Position numbers and translations under genes: made by a program. Below the pieces are notes generated by a model that saw nothing but the letters and a program-made list of their open reading frames with translations, had not been told where the DNA came from and searched no databases. A DNA stretch of 64,000 nt from Steromphala cineraria (lineage: Eukaryota; Mollusca; Gastropoda; Trochida; Trochidae), in assembly GCA_916613615.1 (NCBI GenBank), contig OU744721.1, forward strand, positions 84,325,060 through 84,389,059, read 5' to 3'. Below are positions 41,801 to 47,862 of this stretch, in pieces (positions within the stretch are counted from its first letter, which is position 1; every line of letters starts with the position of its first letter).

Positions 41801-44800
41801 TATTTGGGGTCATGGGGTCACAAAACCTACAGTATAGAATCCCAATTGACCAAGGAGTCTACATGCAGTCTTTCAGCTCAATAGACCTTTAGGAGCTAAA
41901 GGTGATGATGAAAATAAGTTTTTAAGGTTGTGACCCCTGTGACCCTATTTGGGGTCATGGGGTCACGAAATCTACAATTTAGAATCCCCATTGGCCAAGG
42001 AGTCTGCACATATAATTTCAGCTCTCTAGACCTTTTGGAACTTGAGAAGAAGATGAAAATAGTTTTTTAAGGTTGTGAACCCTGTGACCCTATTTGGGGT
42101 CACAGGGTCAACAAAGTTACAAATTAGAATCCCCATTGTCCAAAGAGTCTGCACATATCAATATTAACTCTTTAGACCTTTTGGAACTGGAGAAGAAGAT
42201 GAGAATTGGCTTTTAAGGTTGTGACCCCTGTGACCCTATTTGGGGTCATGGGGTCACGAAATCTACAATTAAGAATCCCGATTGGCCAAGGAGTCTGCAC
42301 ATATCATTTTCAACTCTATAGTCATTTTAGTACTGGAGAAGAAGATGAAAATAGGTTTTTAAGGTTGTGACCCCTGTGACCCTATTTGGGGTCACAGGTT
42401 CACCAAAGTTACAAATTAGAATCCCCATTGTCCAAGGAGTCTGCACATATCACTTTCAACTCTCTAGTCCTTTTAGAACTGGAGAAGAAGATGAAAATAG
42501 GTTTTTAAGGTTGTGACCCCTGTGACCCTATTTGGAGTCACAGGTTCACCAAAGTTACAAATTAGAATCCCCATTGTCCAAGGAGTCTGCACATATCACT
42601 TTCAACTCTCTAGTCCTTTTAGAACTGGAGAAGAAGATGAAAATAGGTTTTTAAGGTTGTGACCCCTGTGACCCTATTTGGGGTCATGGGGTCACGAGAT
42701 CTACAATTTAGAATCCCCATTGGCCAAGGAGTCTGCACATATCGTTTTTAACTCTCTAGTACCTTTTAGAACTGCAGAGAAGAAGATGAAAATAGGTTTT
42801 TAAGGTTGTGACCCCTGTGACCCGATTTGGGGTCACAGGGTCACCAAAGTTACAAATTAGAATCTCCATTGTCCAAGGAGTCTGCACATATAATTTTTAA
42901 CTCTCTACTCCTTTTGGAACTGGAGAAGAAGATGAAAATAGGTATTTAAGGTTGTGACCCCTGTGACCCTATTTGGGGTCACAGGATCACCAAAGTTACA
43001 AATTAGAATCCCCATTGGCCAAGGAGTTTGCACATATCATTTTTAACTCTCTAGTCTTTCTGGAACTGGAGAAGAAGATGAAAATAGGTATTTAAGGTTG
43101 TGACCCCTGTGACCCTATTTGGGGTCACAGGGTCACCAAAGTTACAAATTAGAATCCCCATTGGCCAAGGACTCTGCACATATCATTTTTAACTCTCTAG
43201 TCCTTCTGGAACTGGAGAAGAAGATGAAAATAGGTTTTTAAAGTTGTGACCCCTGTGACCCTATTTGGGGTCACAGGGTCACCAAAGTTACAAATTAGAA
43301 TCTCCATATGCTAAGGTACTTTTACACAAAATTTCAGCTCTCTTATGTGTATGGTTCATGAGGAGAAGTCGAAAGTGTCAAAAGTTTACGGACGGACGGA
43401 CGAAGGACGACGGACGACGGACGGACGACGGACGACGGACGGACGCCGGACAACGGGCCATGCCATAAGCCCATCTGGACTTTCAGTCCTGATGAGCTAA
43501 AAATCAGGATCATCAGTGTTTGGTCCGTATAGATTAACTAATGAATAAATTATATCATTTATTTTCAGTTTTAGTGCTATATAATTTCCTTCTTCATCAT
43601 CTGTTACAGCTTGTATAATATTAAATTGAAAATCATTATTGAAAAGAATGGCAGTACCCCTAGCGTTGCTTCTGTAATGGCTAAAATAGCATTCATTGTA
43701 ACCCCATTGTTGTTTAATCAGTTGTTCCTGTTCTTTTGTAAAATGTACATCTTGGAGACAAAGGATTTGTGCTTTCTTTTTTCTAAGGAATCTGAATACT
43801 TGTTTTCTTTTGAAATTATTATTAAGGCCTCGACAATTCAGGGATAAAATTTTAAATTTTTCTTGATTACCCTTCATTAGCGGGTTTTACAAATTACAAA
43901 AAATATTATTAATAATGATTTGCCTCTTCTATCCATGCGGAAAATAGACCTTAATGTTCTATACAAAACATCTATGGGCTTTTTTGGTAAATCTCTGTCT
44001 GGTGCATATGTTAACAGTAAAATTATTGTCTGAACTTCCTTGTTGCTCTTGGATTGGGAAACAAAATGTAAACAAAACAAAATTAAAAGTATCAAACTAA
44101 AATGTCCAATATTGATTTAAATCTAACTTGAACAGATCATGACTTGCTATGGAGGTCAAGTTCACCAATATTATTCTGAGTTGCAACAGCACGCTTTCAA
44201 TGTTGAAATTGCAATTGACATTAAATATGTTATTCACTAATTAAGTATAAACCAAACTACACATTGATATACTATGTACTATCTGAAAGCAAATGTCACC
44301 AGTGCAACTTCTGTCATAAACTATTTGGTATATGTATAATAACTATGCATTATGTTTAACAGATATTCAGCCTTTTCAATTTGTAGAACCATCTTTCATA
44401 TGTCTTATTGACATTATTTACCTGTCAGATGAAATAAGTAGTTGATGTCTTTTTTTTATCAATTTTCTACATTACCATTTCTTGTATTGAGTTCCAAAAT
44501 CCATCCCAAGCAGGTGCCCAGACACAGAGGTCATCGTCATTGTACATTGTTGATTGAGTATTCTGTACTCAAATTCATAAATCTTGTTGAATCTGGAAAA
44601 TCCTTCTCTCTGCAACAAGAATGTTAAAGTAAATAATATTAATGATAAATAATAATAATTAGAAAGTATTATAGATGCCTTTAGATGGTCTTATAACTGA
44701 ACGTCACTGCACCATCTTGTTGATGTTGTTAATATAATGCAGCAATAGAGTTAAATAATAATAAAATTCCCTTTCAAAAACTGAAAACAAATTAATAACT

Positions 44801-46335
44801 TATGATTCTCACTTATAACTGTAATTGTACATCTTCCCATATGTGATATCACCAATACATTATATACAACAGAAATTTCTTCAAACCCTCATAGAACTGA
44901 TTATGATGGAATATGTAACTACATAAAGATTACATATATATGCACATGGGTATATTGCAAGACAGGAACAACATACCATACCAGTACATGCTTCTGAAAA
45001 TATCTAATATATCAATGTTTGAAATTGAGAAATTTACATCTAAAATTGCCAAAATTACACTCCAAATAAAACATGATTTGACGATAGTAGTTCACAGTGT
45101 GTGAAGTTGTATTGGGAAAATAACTCAAAAATGCATTCTAAAACAGTGATATCCCTCTAAATATCCCTTTCCAAAACTGCTCAGAGCAATGATGAATTGA
45201 AAAATGACTTAATTAATCGGAGCGTAGCCTGGTGTAGGGGAGCTAGATAGAGGCAAGCATGATTTTCAAGCATGTAATACATTTTTTAAGCTTGATCTAG
45301 GTAAACGTCTCGAATGATCTTAGTGATGATGGTTTATTAATCTAGTGATGATGGTTTATTAATCTAGTGATGATGGTTTATATCTAATTGATAATTATCT
45401 AAAACATTGAAAGATGTACTAGTGACAGTAATAACGCACATTGAACGAAAAAATGGCCCATTAAGATTTTGAAGTTTACTATTGATCTAATGGGAAATGG
45501 CACATTTGAAATTCAGAAATTTATCAAAAACCCTGAAAATGGCCAATTGTCAAACATGTCTTTCCCAATCCCTGTATAACATATCAAAGTATAGCTAAAT
45601 GAGATATAAGTAAAGAATTGGTTTGCCACCCATTTTCTTAATACATAGAGGATACTAAATGACGTTCTATTTAATAGTATTTTTATTAAACAAGTTAATG
45701 ATTTTGTATAAAATGAGCAAAAGTGAGTTTGATACCAAATCATTCACGAGTTTAATAAAAATAGTATAAAATGGAAGGAAGATTAGCATTCTGTTTACTA
45801 CTTGCAATGAAATTCAAGAAACCTTGCACATCGAGTGACGAAAGTAGTATTTCCGTCACTTGGCAGCGATTGTGACAGCACGTTTTCAATGCTACGTCAT
45901 AACAACAAACTACTGTGATGTCATACTTGCATTGTCGTATAACACTAGTTTAATATTGCCATATAAATATTACCTTCAGTATTTTACACAGGCAAGTAAT
46001 AAATTGTTTTACTCAACTATACTTGAGCATTAAGTTTTAATAGGGTAAAGTTTTTTTGTAGGTTTTGAGTTAGGATAGAGGTAAGGAACTTACTTAGGGT
46101 AAGTGTTAGGTTAAGGGTTTGGATTAGGTTTAGGTTTAGTATTTGATAATGCATGACAAGGTCCTACTGGCTATAAAAGATAAGATTATTTTTTTGTTTA
46201 AGTTATCACCTTTCTATAACCCCCTCTTGACATCACATCTGCCAAAGACTTGGCAGCATCATTCTTCTCCGCTACATTCAAAATACGAACCATTTCAGGC
46301 AAACTAGAATAACAACGACGAAGTAACTTTAACAT
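13801..46335 (-). CDS. TOP3A: DNA topoisomerase III alpha, 31 coding exons
   Basis: Type IA topoisomerase that passes single strands and dissolves double Holliday junctions with BLM/RMI; it also separates mitochondrial DNA. Exons in coding order: 46210-46335, 44476-44609, 37628-37703, 29572-29680, 29302-29353, 28975-29066, 28162-28332, 27793-27838, 27622-27676, 26811-26885, 26298-26478, 25810-25916, 25309-25419, 25083-25157, 24400-24450, 23889-23967, 23302-23415, 22698-22767, 22407-22435, 21898-21956, 21565-21631, 21340-21427, 20793-20892, 20248-20321, 19096-19175, 18599-18949, 17987-18092, 17391-17516, 14726-14886, 14355-14486, 13801-13841. Every junction is GT-AG and in phase; the total of 3138 nt gives 1045 residues. 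Key sites: Toprim Glu23 (AEKND), Asp130/Asp132 (TDGDREGE) and nucleophile Tyr344 (ISYPRTET). Then come a C4 finger (639-667), GRF fingers (about 839-880 and 927-966) and a CX2CX4HX4C knuckle (1026-1039). No break was seen, so the gene should be functional despite heavy intronic transposon load. Confidence 0.95.
14552..14609. repeat. (ATTC)n microsatellite
   Basis: About 14 uninterrupted copies of a 4-bp unit (ATTC/TTCA) lie in the TOP3A intron between exons 29 and 30. It is probably length-polymorphic. Confidence 0.9.
15188..17364 (+). mobile_element. Helentron-like non-autonomous element, family F1, copy C
   Basis: The palindrome GTACCGAGGGTAC starts at 15192, followed by AGCTCACCT. The interior is colinear with copies A and B and ends in five cores of about 156 bp. 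An ACGG microsatellite lies at 17273-17320 and the 3' hairpin at 17335-17363. It fills the TOP3A intron between exons 28 and 29 and ends only 26 bp from the exon 28 donor. It has no coding capacity. Confidence 0.8.
17391..18949 (-). CDS. TOP3A: TOP3A exons 26-28: polar linker, GRF finger 1, start of GRF finger 2
   Basis: Exon 26 (18599-18949) is the longest, at 351 nt. It encodes a Ser/Asn/Gln/Thr/Gly-rich linker with a QQQQQ run, then [18 protein letters not shown], the first half of GRF finger 1. Exon 27 (17987-18092) completes it with [19 protein letters not shown]. Exon 28 (17391-17516) is another Ser/Asn-rich linker ending [10 protein letters not shown], the start of GRF finger 2. The zinc ligands of both fingers are present. 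The disordered linkers are the most divergent part of the protein. Confidence 0.9.
19278..20076 (+). mobile_element. Helentron-like non-autonomous element, family F2, copy a
   Basis: The 5' palindrome AGAGCCATTGGCTCT (19279-19293) is followed by AGCTCATCAGG (19296-19306). Two to three cores of about 146 bp carry TGACCC and GGGTCA motifs. AAGTTTACGGACGG and a short ACGG tract precede the 3' hairpin 20041-20071, which ends CCTGATGAGCT followed by AAAAA. It sits in the TOP3A intron between exons 24 and 25. Confidence 0.8.
22028..22240. repeat. Diverged dispersed repeat with internal 25-bp duplication
   Basis: The segment contains ATATCG/CGATAC motifs and ends in TATCGATACACCCCTAG, reminiscent of old DNA-transposon termini. 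Two exact tandem copies of a 25-bp unit lie inside it at 22095-22119 and 22120-22144. No clear inverted repeats could be paired, so the class is unknown. It sits in the TOP3A intron between exons 19 and 20. Confidence 0.35.
23942..24280. repeat. Tandem duplication (169 bp) covering the 5' part of TOP3A exon 16
   Basis: Copy 1 (23942-24110) contains the first 26 nt of exon 16 plus upstream intron. Copy 2 (24111-24280) repeats the same order. The 26 exonic bases are identical in the two copies while the intronic part has diverged. Copy 2 keeps an acceptor CAG and gains a possible donor GTACAT, bounding a 30-nt segment (24107-24136). Confidence 0.85.
24541..25011 (+). mobile_element. Helentron-like element, family F2, diverged copy b with nested inverted repeat
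   Basis: A degenerate 5' palindrome is followed by AGCTCATCAGG near 24560. The interior has the F2 phrases for the 'ggggtcac' core, and the element ends CAGATGAACTAAAA. A fold-back segment at 24841-24930 with arms around GATAGTCGTA and TACGACTATC looks like a separate MITE inserted in it. It sits in the TOP3A intron between exons 14 and 15. Confidence 0.6.
26298..26478 (-). CDS. TOP3A: TOP3A exon 11: catalytic tyrosine exon
   Basis: It encodes residues 313-372, including [17 protein letters not shown]. The tyrosine in SYPRTET (Tyr344) forms the covalent 5'-phosphotyrosine link to the cut strand in all type IA enzymes. The neighbouring arginine and threonine are also conserved. Exons 12 and 13 follow with the conserved HPPIHP motif, also part of the active-site fold. 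Confidence 0.95.
27322..27492. mobile_element. pogo/Tigger-like MITE
   Basis: A 171-bp element begins CAGTAGAACTCGGATATA and ends in the inverted, slightly diverged counterpart (GTCCGTGTTCTACTG). TA lies directly outside both ends (27320-27321 and 27493-27494). CAGT termini with a TA duplication are typical of pogo/Tigger members of the Tc1/mariner group. The class call is by resemblance. It lies in the TOP3A intron between exons 9 and 10. Confidence 0.75.
29572..29680 (-). CDS. TOP3A: TOP3A exon 4: Toprim metal-binding motif
   Basis: It encodes [19 protein letters not shown], the DxD motif of the Toprim fold (Asp130 and Asp132) that coordinates magnesium. With Glu23 in exon 1 it completes the acidic triad. 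The upstream intron holds both the F3 element and the BEL retrotransposon. Confidence 0.95.
29888..31176 (+). mobile_element. Helentron-like non-autonomous element, family F3
   Basis: The 5' hairpin TTTGCGG-GATA-CCGCAAA (29891-29908) is followed by AGCAGCCCCG (29914-29923). The interior is an irregular tandem array with a 433-bp period and eight TGACCTTGACC clusters. A GCGGCGGCGGCG tract (about 31109-31121) precedes the 3' hairpin 31147-31174, which has 12-bp perfect arms and a CTTA loop and ends CGGGGCTGCT. The sequence is unlike F1 and F2 but the layout is the same. It ends 7 bp from the BEL element. Confidence 0.75.
31184..31406 (+). repeat. BEL/Pao 5' LTR
   Basis: It starts TGTCAGAAAG and ends CTTCTTTTCA. 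AATAAA at 31368-31373 is a plausible polyadenylation signal. It pairs with the 3' LTR over its full length without a difference that I could see. Confidence 0.95.
31444..37113 (+). CDS. BEL/Pao Gag-Pol polyprotein
   Basis: One uninterrupted frame of 1889 residues from ATG 31444; codons upstream of it are open but have no ATG. Order (residue numbers approximate): a charged coiled coil (55-170), the DUF1759-type Gag region (about 280-430), CCHC-like zinc knuckles (about 520-580) and an aspartic protease of the A17/DUF1758 type with AILDDGSQ (near 635). Next come reverse transcriptase (about 920-1090; YVDN replaces the usual YVDD box), RNase H with FCDAS (near 1230), an HHCC zinc finger (to about 1560), an integrase core with D, D and E at roughly 1600, 1660 and 1712, and a C-terminal DUF5641 domain. 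The variant YVDN should be checked for activity. This family supports its own copying and integration. Confidence 0.93.
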   Translation: MYSDSEIRDETRSRSNDERVVRFSTRPRRPPAHLSDYVLDANSDNELLTTMSEASIGSVISGLSSTSSRLSDRQSAKLEEVKRKHELDELKAQLEEDRQIKVDIQNMEELANTSRLALQSLERQIKTEREIRTEKIFRDRKLREAERKYEEAKLVSSMIDNEELIDNYTHTDRDKDQTFPKEFDRHSEFHDEMLSFHTDRLDTAGQRKRTVPKIEHDNFDYNVRLNPHADTFTPVSDNNLPPPNHPNHARYQHQPTTDIHNTSMPVNAMLVSSVYGIPKPTLPEFRSGKERDFNLLKMAFQNLVDVHPHLTESYKYQLLLDKLGDKPKRLAESFMFHSSPYTQAMQELSHTYGSTNQLVQSEINDLLTTPPLRFGDYDAFERFALRVQSLVGMLKYMPDKSELNCASHVSTLLAKLPYGLRENFTEYCIKKGLYSSTSNSTYNLLHFDEWLRLKSRAKRLSHQVMPKTDSSKPDRRLPRTTKQPSREVLSNYLTTQISSDKKPLVNFKSRGYCPKCRSNDHFLNTCQEFKKLSDQDIKSWLHDRCFRCARRHKPEQCNLKTPCQLCKELHLTALHSACHNMTNNKVLFVNATQEPTDVFLDQPSKPFATMLKVVPVTLYGPDKTLDAYAILDDGSQRTMILDKAANSLDLAGHPDNILLTTIRCEPYLCTGQSVNLRISARDVPDTRYNIVNAFTSNTLSLSEYTYSVSALQQNWSHLRDLPLHDISNVKPVILIGSDLAELIVPQEPVRCGPSGSPIAVHTKLGWTLQGTHNLQHHTRSQTVLFTQAETTNLLHAVQRLWKMDTLPYVKKDVIRSKQDKLAVHILETDTCRVEVNGVNRYATPLLRFDDTVFQASKEDILPTLKRMEQRLLKYPEKATIHNDLVQKLVDAKLVKVISDDEDRKTSESWYIPHHVVEHNNKHRLVFNCSYESDGKNLNKKLLPGPPLGPSLLGVFVRFRQHRVAIAGDIKGMFHQVRLLPRDRPLLRFLWRDMRCHGDPDVYEWQVLPFGTTCSPVCATYALQKHVKDNRVGNEHVERSVMESFYVDNCLDSLPDEGEAKDLLQDISSLLDGGGFHVRQWCSNVQSVVEDVKPEDRSNSCEMWLNLDDNNQSEGALGLLWYINSDEIGYKQRLIEYPSLTLRVVYRILAGQYDPIGFLAPYLSIAKCIVQDLWAIKRDWDATIEQGALFDRWTAWESQLPSISEVKLPRCYASMSANESCTSRELHIFCDASERTYGAAAYLRTELENNIQVNFVQARCRIAPKRQLSVPRLELCAALIGAQLADLLSTELTIPIQRIILWSDSTTVLTWLKSESCRYKVFVGTRVAEIQTLTEPSQWRYINTSLNPADDLKGKTLQEICCDQSQWRNGPLFLKSASDQWPELSPHDSEDTSEVKTRCLFSIVKTDFPVDPQSCSDWNDLVTKTMQVHHGAALDATDRTDTEMHLYSLAQQESFPDDFAALQSGKPVPLNSRLLPLDPVYDSVNKVIRVGGRLVRAEDLPGDVKHPIVLDPKHVITRFLIKDFDDRLKHYGPERILAEMRRSFWIIHGRQAIRKHQHSCKTCQKWRGKPEVPKMSSLPTARLQLFKPPFYSTGIDCFGPMTVTVGRRSEKRWGIIYKCMTTRAVHLDLVDKMDTDSFLMSLRRFISRRGQPREIWSDRGTNFRGGHKELEEAWADMEPSLKDQLVKYRISFYFNPPSAPHFGGLWEREIKCVKDGLKVTLGNQSVTEPVLQTVLAEIEGILNSKPLGYVSSDVRDIDPVSPNVLLMGRRDSSLPQVVYPANEIIGRRRWRHSQILVDHFWKHFLRRYLPDLQVRGKWTSDKVNQRDLKVNDVVMIVDPQSVRANWLVGRVSQTHHGSDGRVRVATVTVGDQDITRPVSRLIRLPECEDD
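37330..37552 (+). repeat. BEL/Pao 3' LTR
   Basis: 223 bp, same ends as the 5' LTR. It is preceded by a G-rich stretch (GGGGGCGG, 37319-37326) that may serve as the polypurine tract, although it is not a clean purine run. Confidence 0.93.
37769..37784. repeat. LINE target-site duplication, 3' side
   Basis: The 16-mer GATTTAAATCTAACTT here recurs exactly at 44114-44129, so these are the two ends of the target duplication of the LINE between them. The T-rich run that follows (37783-37802) is the LINE poly(A) tail read on the plus strand. Confidence 0.9.
37817..37999 (-). repeat. Three 61-bp tandem repeats in the LINE 3' UTR
   Basis: Units start with CATATGATGTTTAC at 37817, 37878 and 37939. 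They differ at only a few positions and lie between the LINE stop codon and its tail, so they belong to the element's 3' UTR. Confidence 0.85.
38070..43877 (-). pseudogene. LINE endonuclease/reverse transcriptase frame, inactivated
   Basis: ATG at 43877 opens an APE-type endonuclease ([18 protein letters not shown], then LCLQDVHF). The nested F2 element interrupts it after 43504, and it resumes at 41530 with the endonuclease motif [12 protein letters not shown]. The reverse transcriptase shows [37 protein letters not shown] and FADDTSL. The C-terminal tail has the CX2C, HLLxxC pattern ([18 protein letters not shown]). Defects besides the insertion: a 1-nt shift in an A-run near 39200 and an in-frame TAA at 38706-38708. 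Without these the frame would be about 1278 codons. The L1/Tx1 clade assignment is by motif style. Confidence 0.88.
41531..43503 (+). mobile_element. Helentron-like element, family F2, copy c, nested in the LINE
   Basis: The 5' palindrome is followed by AGCTCATCAGG. About eleven tandem cores follow, nearly all 146 bp apart (core start at 41780, 41925, 42070, 42216, 42362, 42508, 42654, 42803, 42949, 43095, 43241). AAGTTTACGGACGG, an ACGG/ACG tract (43390-43450) and the 3' hairpin ending CCTGATGAGCT come next. Removing 1973 bp restores the LINE reading frame at a run of five A's, so the insertion was clean. It is the longest F2 copy here. Confidence 0.88.
44130..46209 (-). other. TOP3A exon 2 surroundings and intron 1
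   Basis: Apart from exon 2 (44476-44609), which encodes [16 protein letters not shown] and onward, this is intron. It holds three 22-bp tandem units (45321, 45343, 45365) and, at about 46060-46145, a degenerate GGTTAG/TTAGG-like stretch. No other gene is visible. Confidence 0.6.
45321..45385. repeat. 22-bp tandem repeat, three units
   Basis: Units read TAGTGATGATGGTTTATTAA plus two bases, with only end-of-array differences. They lie in TOP3A intron 1. Confidence 0.85.
46210..46335 (-). CDS. TOP3A: TOP3A exon 1: mitochondrial leader and first Toprim strand
   Basis: Residues 1-42. The leader [15 protein letters not shown] is basic, hydroxylated and lacks acidic residues before Glu14, as expected for a mitochondrial presequence. 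Met15 then begins [15 protein letters not shown], the conserved Toprim start with Glu23. An in-frame TAA lies upstream of Met1 in the 5' flank, so Met1 is the first start. Vertebrate TOP3A uses two such starts for mitochondrial and nuclear forms (established knowledge); the same use here is inferred. Confidence 0.9.
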
Positions 46336-46752
46336 AACCGTAAGTAAGTTTATATAAAACGAAACGGTCCATATTTAACGACCACAAGTCATTTCGAGCA
46401 GATCGGTGAAAACAGAAATGTTCTATTTGCCGCCATTTTGAAAGTTCAAGGTCGTAAGGTCACGAGATAAAAGAAGAAGTCATGAACGAAATAAAAATAA
46501 ATTTGATATTGTTCATTTCATCATGAAACCTATGCAAAGGGTCAGTATGTAAAAATCTGTTATCAAATGATTACCAATCTTTATTTCAAGTTATTAGCTG
46601 AGAAATTATATCCGTTTTTAACATAAAAAATATTCCGTGTTCATCAAGCACAGTTTTACATCAACCTGAAAGGTCATACAAATTCCCATTTCCGGTAGCA
46701 TTGCATAAAATGGTTTTGTAATGTGGTTTTAGTATCTGTTTACGATTGAAAG
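46336..46752. promoter_or_regulatory. Bidirectional promoter TOP3A / UQCC4
   Basis: TOP3A (minus) and UQCC4 (plus) diverge from this stretch of about 400 bp. It contains a YY1-type site GCCGCCATTTTG (46429-46440), a direct repeat AGGTCG-TA-AGGTCA (46449-46462) resembling nuclear-receptor/ERR sites, and TATATAAA just upstream of the TOP3A ATG (minus strand, about 46350). A donor AAGGTAAGAT at 46751-46760 ends a likely non-coding UQCC4 exon 1. Transcription starts are not directly visible. Confidence 0.55.
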
Positions 46753-46947
46753 GTAAGATCATATAGTCATGACTAGTTTGTTGATCTGAATAAATTATTT
46801 ACATACTTAAAAAGCTATGAACATATTCATCTATTCATATTGTTGGTCATATTGTGAGTTACAAAACCTTGTTTACATTGTTTTTTACATGTCCTTGAGA
46901 AGTTAAATTTGTGTTTCTTTTGTCATAGGTTAGCAGTTTTGTGAATC

Positions 46948-47783
46948 ATGAAAACGTTGGCATGTCTCAGGAGGTTATATAGATTTAACAGACTTGCAGT
47001 TCAAACAAGACTTTGCACCCGGTGAGTTTGATTAAAGACGGAAAAGCATGTTTATTTTCAGTTATGGTTAGAATATGATTTGGACTCTTTCAATCTGTTA
47101 TTAAACACACAGTAAATATTGTTCAATTGGATTTGGTTAGATTTTGCATCATTATCTTGAGTTTCCATTTCTTGACTTAGTGAAAATTAAGTCATTGACT
47201 TGAACACCTGTTTTTGTCTTTCATCGCACACTATAAAGATCTTGTGAACTCTTACAAGTCACGAAGAATTAAGTCTTAAGATGCAAGTTAAAGAATGACA
47301 TGTCAGTAAGGTCAGACTGTTATATTCGTAACCTCAGAATCTAAGTAACTATCAATATTTTGTTTACATCATGTCTTTAGTGTTTATATTGTGCTATTTT
47401 GTTCCAGGAGCTTTCATATAACTCAAGAGACAAGAGGAAAGGATAATGATAAGAGAGATGATGCAATCCCATTCAGTAGTAGCAAGGCTGCTTCCTGGAG
47501 CTCTCTCAACAGTTTCGGTCCACCTGCGAAGGAAATGCCTGTTCATCAACCAATCATAGTGTGTCTCAGTGTGGGCATCTTTCTTGCATACTTCCTGTTT
47601 CTAAGAGAAGAAAATGACTTTGACATTGAACTTAATCAGACTTTGTTTGAAAGAGTGCCAGGTTTGGAAGAGAGTCATTTGAGAGCTGCTATAAATCAAA
47701 ATCATGACCGAGGCAATGATACAACTGAACTTGAAAAGCGGCTTTCTGAATTATTAGCAAAAAAGAGTAAGTCACCTGAATGA
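46948..47783 (+). CDS. UQCC4: Ubiquinol-cytochrome c reductase assembly factor 4 (CCSMST1 family)
   Basis: Coding exons 46948-47021 and 47408-47783 give 149 residues. The start exon probably begins at an acceptor near 46930 after a non-coding exon ending at 46752. The N-terminus (MKTLACLRRLYRFNRLAVQT) is a basic mitochondrial presequence. The family signature IPFSSSKA (45-52) is followed by one membrane span (about 72-90, PIIVCLSVGIFLAYFLFL) and the conserved LREE just after it. A charged C-terminus faces the other side of the inner membrane. In vertebrates this protein helps early cytochrome b/complex III assembly. The assignment rests on the signature and topology; the vertebrate protein, at about 132 residues, is slightly shorter. 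Confidence 0.85.
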
Positions 47784-47856
47784 TTACTCTTTGAGGGGTT
47801 TTTTTTCAAGAATTGTGTGGGTAAAAATGAATATGTATGAAATGAAAGGGATTGAA

Positions 47857-47862
47857 AATAAA
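47857..47862 (+). other. UQCC4: UQCC4 polyadenylation signal
   Basis: AATAAA lies 74 bases past the UQCC4 stop codon; cleavage would fall near 47880. Confidence 0.65.

Larger units (their letters stand above)
37785..44113 (-). mobile_element. L1/Tx1-type LINE, dead, with nested F2 element
   Basis: It is bounded by the 16-bp target duplication and a poly(A)-like tail at its 3' end (plus-strand T run). Without the nested element (41531-43503) it is about 4.36 kb. It carries one long frame, a 5' leader of about 235 nt and a 3' UTR with three 61-bp tandem repeats. No ORF1 is present, so it may be 5'-truncated. It lies in TOP3A intron 2 in the sense orientation. Confidence 0.88.

Noticed and set aside
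43265..43468. Plus-strand frame ending in [16 protein letters not shown] repeats
   Set aside because: It reads through the F2 ACGG tract; no gene support.
41531..43503. Possible CRISPR-like or satellite array
   Set aside because: The units are contiguous 146-bp repeats without unique spacers, bounded by F2 ends, in animal DNA.
46060..46145. Interstitial telomeric repeat
   Set aside because: GGTTAG/TTAGG-like words are present but irregular; there is no run of TTAGGG units.
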